From: Lucinisca nassula
Taxonomy: Eukaryota; Mollusca; Bivalvia; Lucinida; Lucinidae
Reading direction: 5' to 3'
Assembly: GCA_963580285.1 (NCBI GenBank)
Contig: OY757010.1
Coordinates: 213,870,138 to 213,934,137, forward strand
DNA: 64,000 nt
Position numbers and translations under genes: made by a program. Every line of letters begins with the position of its first letter. The first letter of the stretch is position 1. Under the pieces are notes generated by a model that had not been told where the DNA came from, did no database searches, and was given only the letters and a program-made list of their open reading frames with translations. Shown one piece after another: positions 63,364 to 64,000 of this stretch.

Positions 63364-63603
63364 TTTCTGTGGCGATTTATTTATGTTGTTGTTTGTTACT
63401 TACTGTGTGTAACACTTGTGTCTTTTTATTTTGGATGGCCATATGGACATTTTGTGGGAAAGTAACTGTCCTTATGGCCTTCCTTTGTTTAGGTTTCTAT
63501 TATGGTCTGGTCACTTAATGTTTGTGTTTCTTTCCCTTTGGTGTCTTTGATGGGTGGAGTAAGTTAATTGTATCGATTCCCGATCTGTGTTTTACTTCTA
63601 CTT
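63364..63603 (+). mobile_element. PLE 3' fragment
   Basis: TTTTCTGTGGCGATTTATTT to TGTGTTTTACTTCTACTTTG; subfamily with GGTGGAGTAAGTTAATTG. Confidence 0.8.
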
Positions 63604-64000
63604 TGAACGTTTAAGGGATCATTAGAAGGAAATGACATTTCATCAGTCGCCAAGAAATTGTCATTTTGTTCAAATATAGAATTGATAGTTGCTTAAAAAT
63701 ACATTTTCTTATAGGCATCTAGAGTCCAGACATTTCATTTGATAGAGTGATTGTCATTTCATGTGATATAGATATTGACATTTCTAAAGGGACTAACATT
63801 TAAAAAAAATCTTTGTCAAGCCAATCCTTAATTTTATTAACCATATTTACTTTAGAACTGCAAATAGGAAACATGTTTGATTTTAATAGCATTTTGGCTC
63901 AGCCTGCCCAGGAGACGAAAGTACGGATTTGTTAGATACTGCATCCCACTATGGTGTCAATGCTGTCAAAACAAGCATGAAAAAAAAAACATGAGATTAA
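63604..64000. other. unassigned sequence
   Basis: No gene, RNA or repeat recognised. A short A-run lies near the end. Confidence 0.4.

Noticed and set aside
61300..63518. Frames with repeated EEXGRP-type peptides
   Set aside because: They come from the palindromic modules, appear on both strands and stop between modules.

Overview
This window looks like non-coding, transposon-dense nuclear DNA from a marine invertebrate, most probably a bivalve mollusc. The basis is AT-rich sequence with no bacterial-style gene packing, many (TC)n, (TA)n and poly-A/T tracts, at least five tRNA-derived or SINE-like families, a mariner transposase, Penelope-like retroelements (PLEs), dozens of fold-back MITEs, and minisatellite-bearing interspersed repeats like those described from bivalves. 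The species assignment is inference. I found no intact host gene. The only host-like coding hint is a 60-codon PIF1-helicase-like stretch near 25.2-25.4 kb with a broken Walker A motif.

Layout. 0-4.3 kb: a mariner 3' end, SINE-A copies among (TC)n tracts, a fold-back repeat and a hammerhead-ribozyme repeat. 4.3-15 kb: hairpin MITEs (family H), TTAA-flanked MITEs (T1, T2), PLE fragments, a PLE nested in a SINE, and an exact 186-bp tandem duplication. 15-24.3 kb: SINEs, a TA-flanked MITE, PLE fragments and fold-back element E split by an insertion. 24.3-29.8 kb: two inverted copies of a ~445-bp repeat enclosing the PIF1-like remnant, then a second hammerhead ribozyme. 30-36 kb: H elements and PLEs. 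34.7-38.5 kb: two PLE copies that keep reverse-transcriptase motifs, one split by a TTAA MITE. 36.4-46 kb: satellites and two minisatellite elements (F). 46-53 kb: more MITEs, a (TA)n tract and a full-length decayed mariner nested inside a PLE. 53.7-56.3 kb: a degenerate minisatellite holding at least five transposons. 56.5-60.9 kb: nested MITEs, tandem PLE tails, an H concatemer and a third hammerhead ribozyme. 61.4-63.4 kb: a ~2-kb palindrome built of GGCCGGCC-centred units.

The main result is three hammerhead ribozymes (3.6, 29.7 and 60.8 kb). All have intact CUGAUGA/GAAA cores, and paired stem changes between copies support the fold. A second result is that the short repeat scattered about 20 times through the window is the 3' end of the PLE whose reverse transcriptase survives at 34.7-38.5 kb. 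The many nested insertions give a relative chronology. For example, SINE-A is older than one PLE copy, and a PLE copy is older than the mariner within it. All family names (SINE-A to D, H, E, F, G, T1-T3, X) are local labels for this window.
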